The notes under the pieces: generated by a model
What the model saw: the letters and a program-made list of their open reading frames with translations, nothing else
Databases searched by the model: none
What the model was told of the DNA's origin: nothing
Shown here: positions 62,824 to 64,000 of the stretch, piece by piece
How the letters are laid out: each line of letters opens with the position of its first letter
Position numbering within the stretch: the first letter of the stretch is position 1
Assembly (NCBI RefSeq): GCF_034651555.1
Contig: NZ_JAYEEQ010000020.1
Span: 5,335-69,334 of the forward strand
From: Aurantibrevibacter litoralis
GTDB lineage: Bacteria > Bacteroidota > Bacteroidia > Flavobacteriales > Flavobacteriaceae
Length of the DNA: 64,000 nt
Direction of reading: 5' to 3'
Translations under genes and position numbers: made by a program

Positions 62824-63831
62824 ATGATGAAAAATGTTTACGTAAAAAATTTAGTTCTACTAATAATAATGATGTTGTTTTCTTCCTTCCACGATTCATT
62901 AGAAAAGGATTTTGTAGGTGTTACGAAAAACCAAGAAACGACAGAATTGAATACAGAGGGATTATACTATGCAGAGTTTTTTGATTACATCTTTCGAGGG
63001 CATTTTGAAAATATCCAAATGACACTAGAGAATATGGAATTCTTATCAATATTTGAACAATATTTGAAGGCTTTTGGCAAACAGTGTCCCGGGGCACTTC
63101 CCTCTGATAAAGTTGAAATCATGGAGGATATTTGTGTAAGGGAAAGGGTGACTACCAACGGTTATGGAGTCGAGACCAATAGGGTATGTTTGGAGTGGAA
63201 AACTGTGGGCACGAGAATCTTTGCCCGCCCTGAACTTTACGGGGCTTTCTTAACCGTTAGGGATATACAGAACAGCGAAGCATTAAAGACTACTGTTGAT
63301 ATTATGACGGATCCCAACGTTATGGGAAACACTGTTGACATGGCTCACAAGGCCAAGGGTTTGGCGAGCGATATGGCTTTGATTTTCAGTCTTAATTCCT
63401 GCGGTAGCCCATCGATTAGGCGTCTTGAAGATAATTTGCGGTTATTTGCGTTGAAAAGACCGGCCATTCAAATGAAAGAGCGAAGCAAATATGAAAAAAT
63501 GAAAACGTCTGGCGGCCCTAAAGGAAATCAGAATTTTGAAAGATTGATGGATGACTTAGTAGTTGATCAGGCCAAAACTTGGGCATTTAATCGTTATATT
63601 CCAAAGAGTATATCTAATGTAAAAAAATATTTAGATACCAAAGGAATGCCTAGAGAATTAGTCGCCAATTATAGGTATAATGGCTTTAAATCGAATAGTG
63701 TCGGAACCGTAAGGATTACCTTAGACAATGGTATTCCAAACTGCATTTTTTTTCTGGATTTCCCAAAAAATTGTAAGTCTCCAAATGCTTCCATAGTAAC
63801 TTCTTATGCAAATGGCGAATATTCCAATTAA
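62824..63831 (+). CDS. Secreted protein of unknown function
   Basis: 335 residues with an N-terminal signal (NLVLLIIMMLFSSFHDSL). Six to eight Cys residues in the mature part (CPGALPSDK, DICVRERV, RVCLEW, NSCGSPS, PNCIFFLDFPKNC) suggest disulfides. Residues around LSIFEQYLKAFGKQC and RRLEDNLRLFALKRPAIQM are helical. No family recognised. Last gene of the block; 40 bases separate it from the phosphatase, so it may share its transcript. No separate island-type promoter was seen. Confidence 0.65.
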   Translation: MMKNVYVKNLVLLIIMMLFSSFHDSLEKDFVGVTKNQETTELNTEGLYYAEFFDYIFRGHFENIQMTLENMEFLSIFEQYLKAFGKQCPGALPSDKVEIMEDICVRERVTTNGYGVETNRVCLEWKTVGTRIFARPELYGAFLTVRDIQNSEALKTTVDIMTDPNVMGNTVDMAHKAKGLASDMALIFSLNSCGSPSIRRLEDNLRLFALKRPAIQMKERSKYEKMKTSGGPKGNQNFERLMDDLVVDQAKTWAFNRYIPKSISNVKKYLDTKGMPRELVANYRYNGFKSNSVGTVRITLDNGIPNCIFFLDFPKNCKSPNASIVTSYANGEYSN

Positions 63832-63929
63832 ATCCCTTTGTAGCCTTCCCCAATAAAAATGGACAATTTTTAAAACTTTATTTAGTACAGAGGTTGGAAA
63901 GTTTTCTTCCAAAAATAATTATATGGATG

Positions 63930-64000
63930 CGCCGGTCAAATTGAGCCATGTGCGCCGGATGAAAGTGAGCCGTTTAAACTAGTTGCTTAAAATCGATTCA
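63930..64000. mobile_element. Probable end of an IS21-family element
   Basis: GCGCCGGTCAAATTGAGCCA is followed by an imperfect second copy, GCGCCGGATGAAAGTGAGCC. IS21-family ends carry such short tandem terminal repeats, and Bacteroidota elements often use this CGCCGG-TCAAATTGAGCC wording. The element body, if any, is beyond the window, so only the end is called. Confidence 0.5.

Noticed and set aside
49303..63831. Type VI secretion or Tc toxin locus
   Set aside because: Kinase, phosphatase and FHA reader fit a T6SS regulatory triad, but no sheath, Hcp, VgrG, ClpV or baseplate genes are present in the window.

Overview
The window reads as a chromosomal segment of a marine-type Flavobacteriaceae bacterium (Bacteroidota). 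The evidence is the gene content and order (mutY-ssb-gldE, HU followed by a tiny basic mS38-like protein and an RNase G, several TonB-dependent receptors with a carboxypeptidase-like or plug start, HmuY, atpD-atpC split from the other ATP synthase genes), the low GC, and several TAnnTTTG promoter elements typical of Bacteroidota. No species is claimed.

Layout. 1-6.4 kb: DNA maintenance and housekeeping (gldE start, ssb, mutY, HU, RNase G, a DUF1080 protein, recX, a cupin/JmjC protein). 6.5-14.2 kb: a biotin cluster on the minus strand (bioB, a ketoacyl synthase, bioA, bioD, a DUF2007 protein, bioF), with one glycosyltransferase inserted on the plus strand. 14.3-17.7 kb: GNAT, a DUF2975/XRE pair with a visible operator, atpC and atpD. 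18.5-26.6 kb: DUF3108, a tryptophan 2,3-dioxygenase family protein, an M23 peptidase, pgi and a large Oar-like TonB receptor. 27-31.7 kb: a TonB receptor under a TPP riboswitch, a PepSY protein, then a decayed stretch with gene remnants, a dispersed repeat and a dead IS4-like transposase. 31.7-47.7 kb: an ALDH7-type dehydrogenase, cytochrome c, AhpD-like and OsmC proteins, recJ, a probable haem/iron locus (TonB receptor, HmuY, DoxX) behind a Fur-like palindrome, lpxH, queD, a 2OG oxygenase with a duplicated 3' end, enoyl-CoA hydratase, MATE, GNAT and a universal stress protein.

The most unusual region is 48.6-64 kb. It starts at tRNA-Ala(GGC) and ends at what looks like an IS21-type terminus. 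It carries about 11 plus-strand genes: a PcfJ-like protein, an M48 protease, a double-FHA ABC transporter, a lipoprotein, an ECF-like sigma factor, a membrane-anchored anti-sigma-like protein, a WG-repeat protein, a secreted protein, a Sel1 membrane protein, a transmembrane Ser/Thr kinase with an extracytoplasmic Sel1 domain, a PP2C phosphatase and a second secreted protein. All three transcription-unit starts in this block carry the same element, GATGAC-N14-GTTATA. I infer that this is the promoter of the island's own sigma factor, making the block a self-regulated phospho-signalling and transport system whose kinase, phosphatase and FHA reader are encoded together. Its biological purpose is not visible from sequence.
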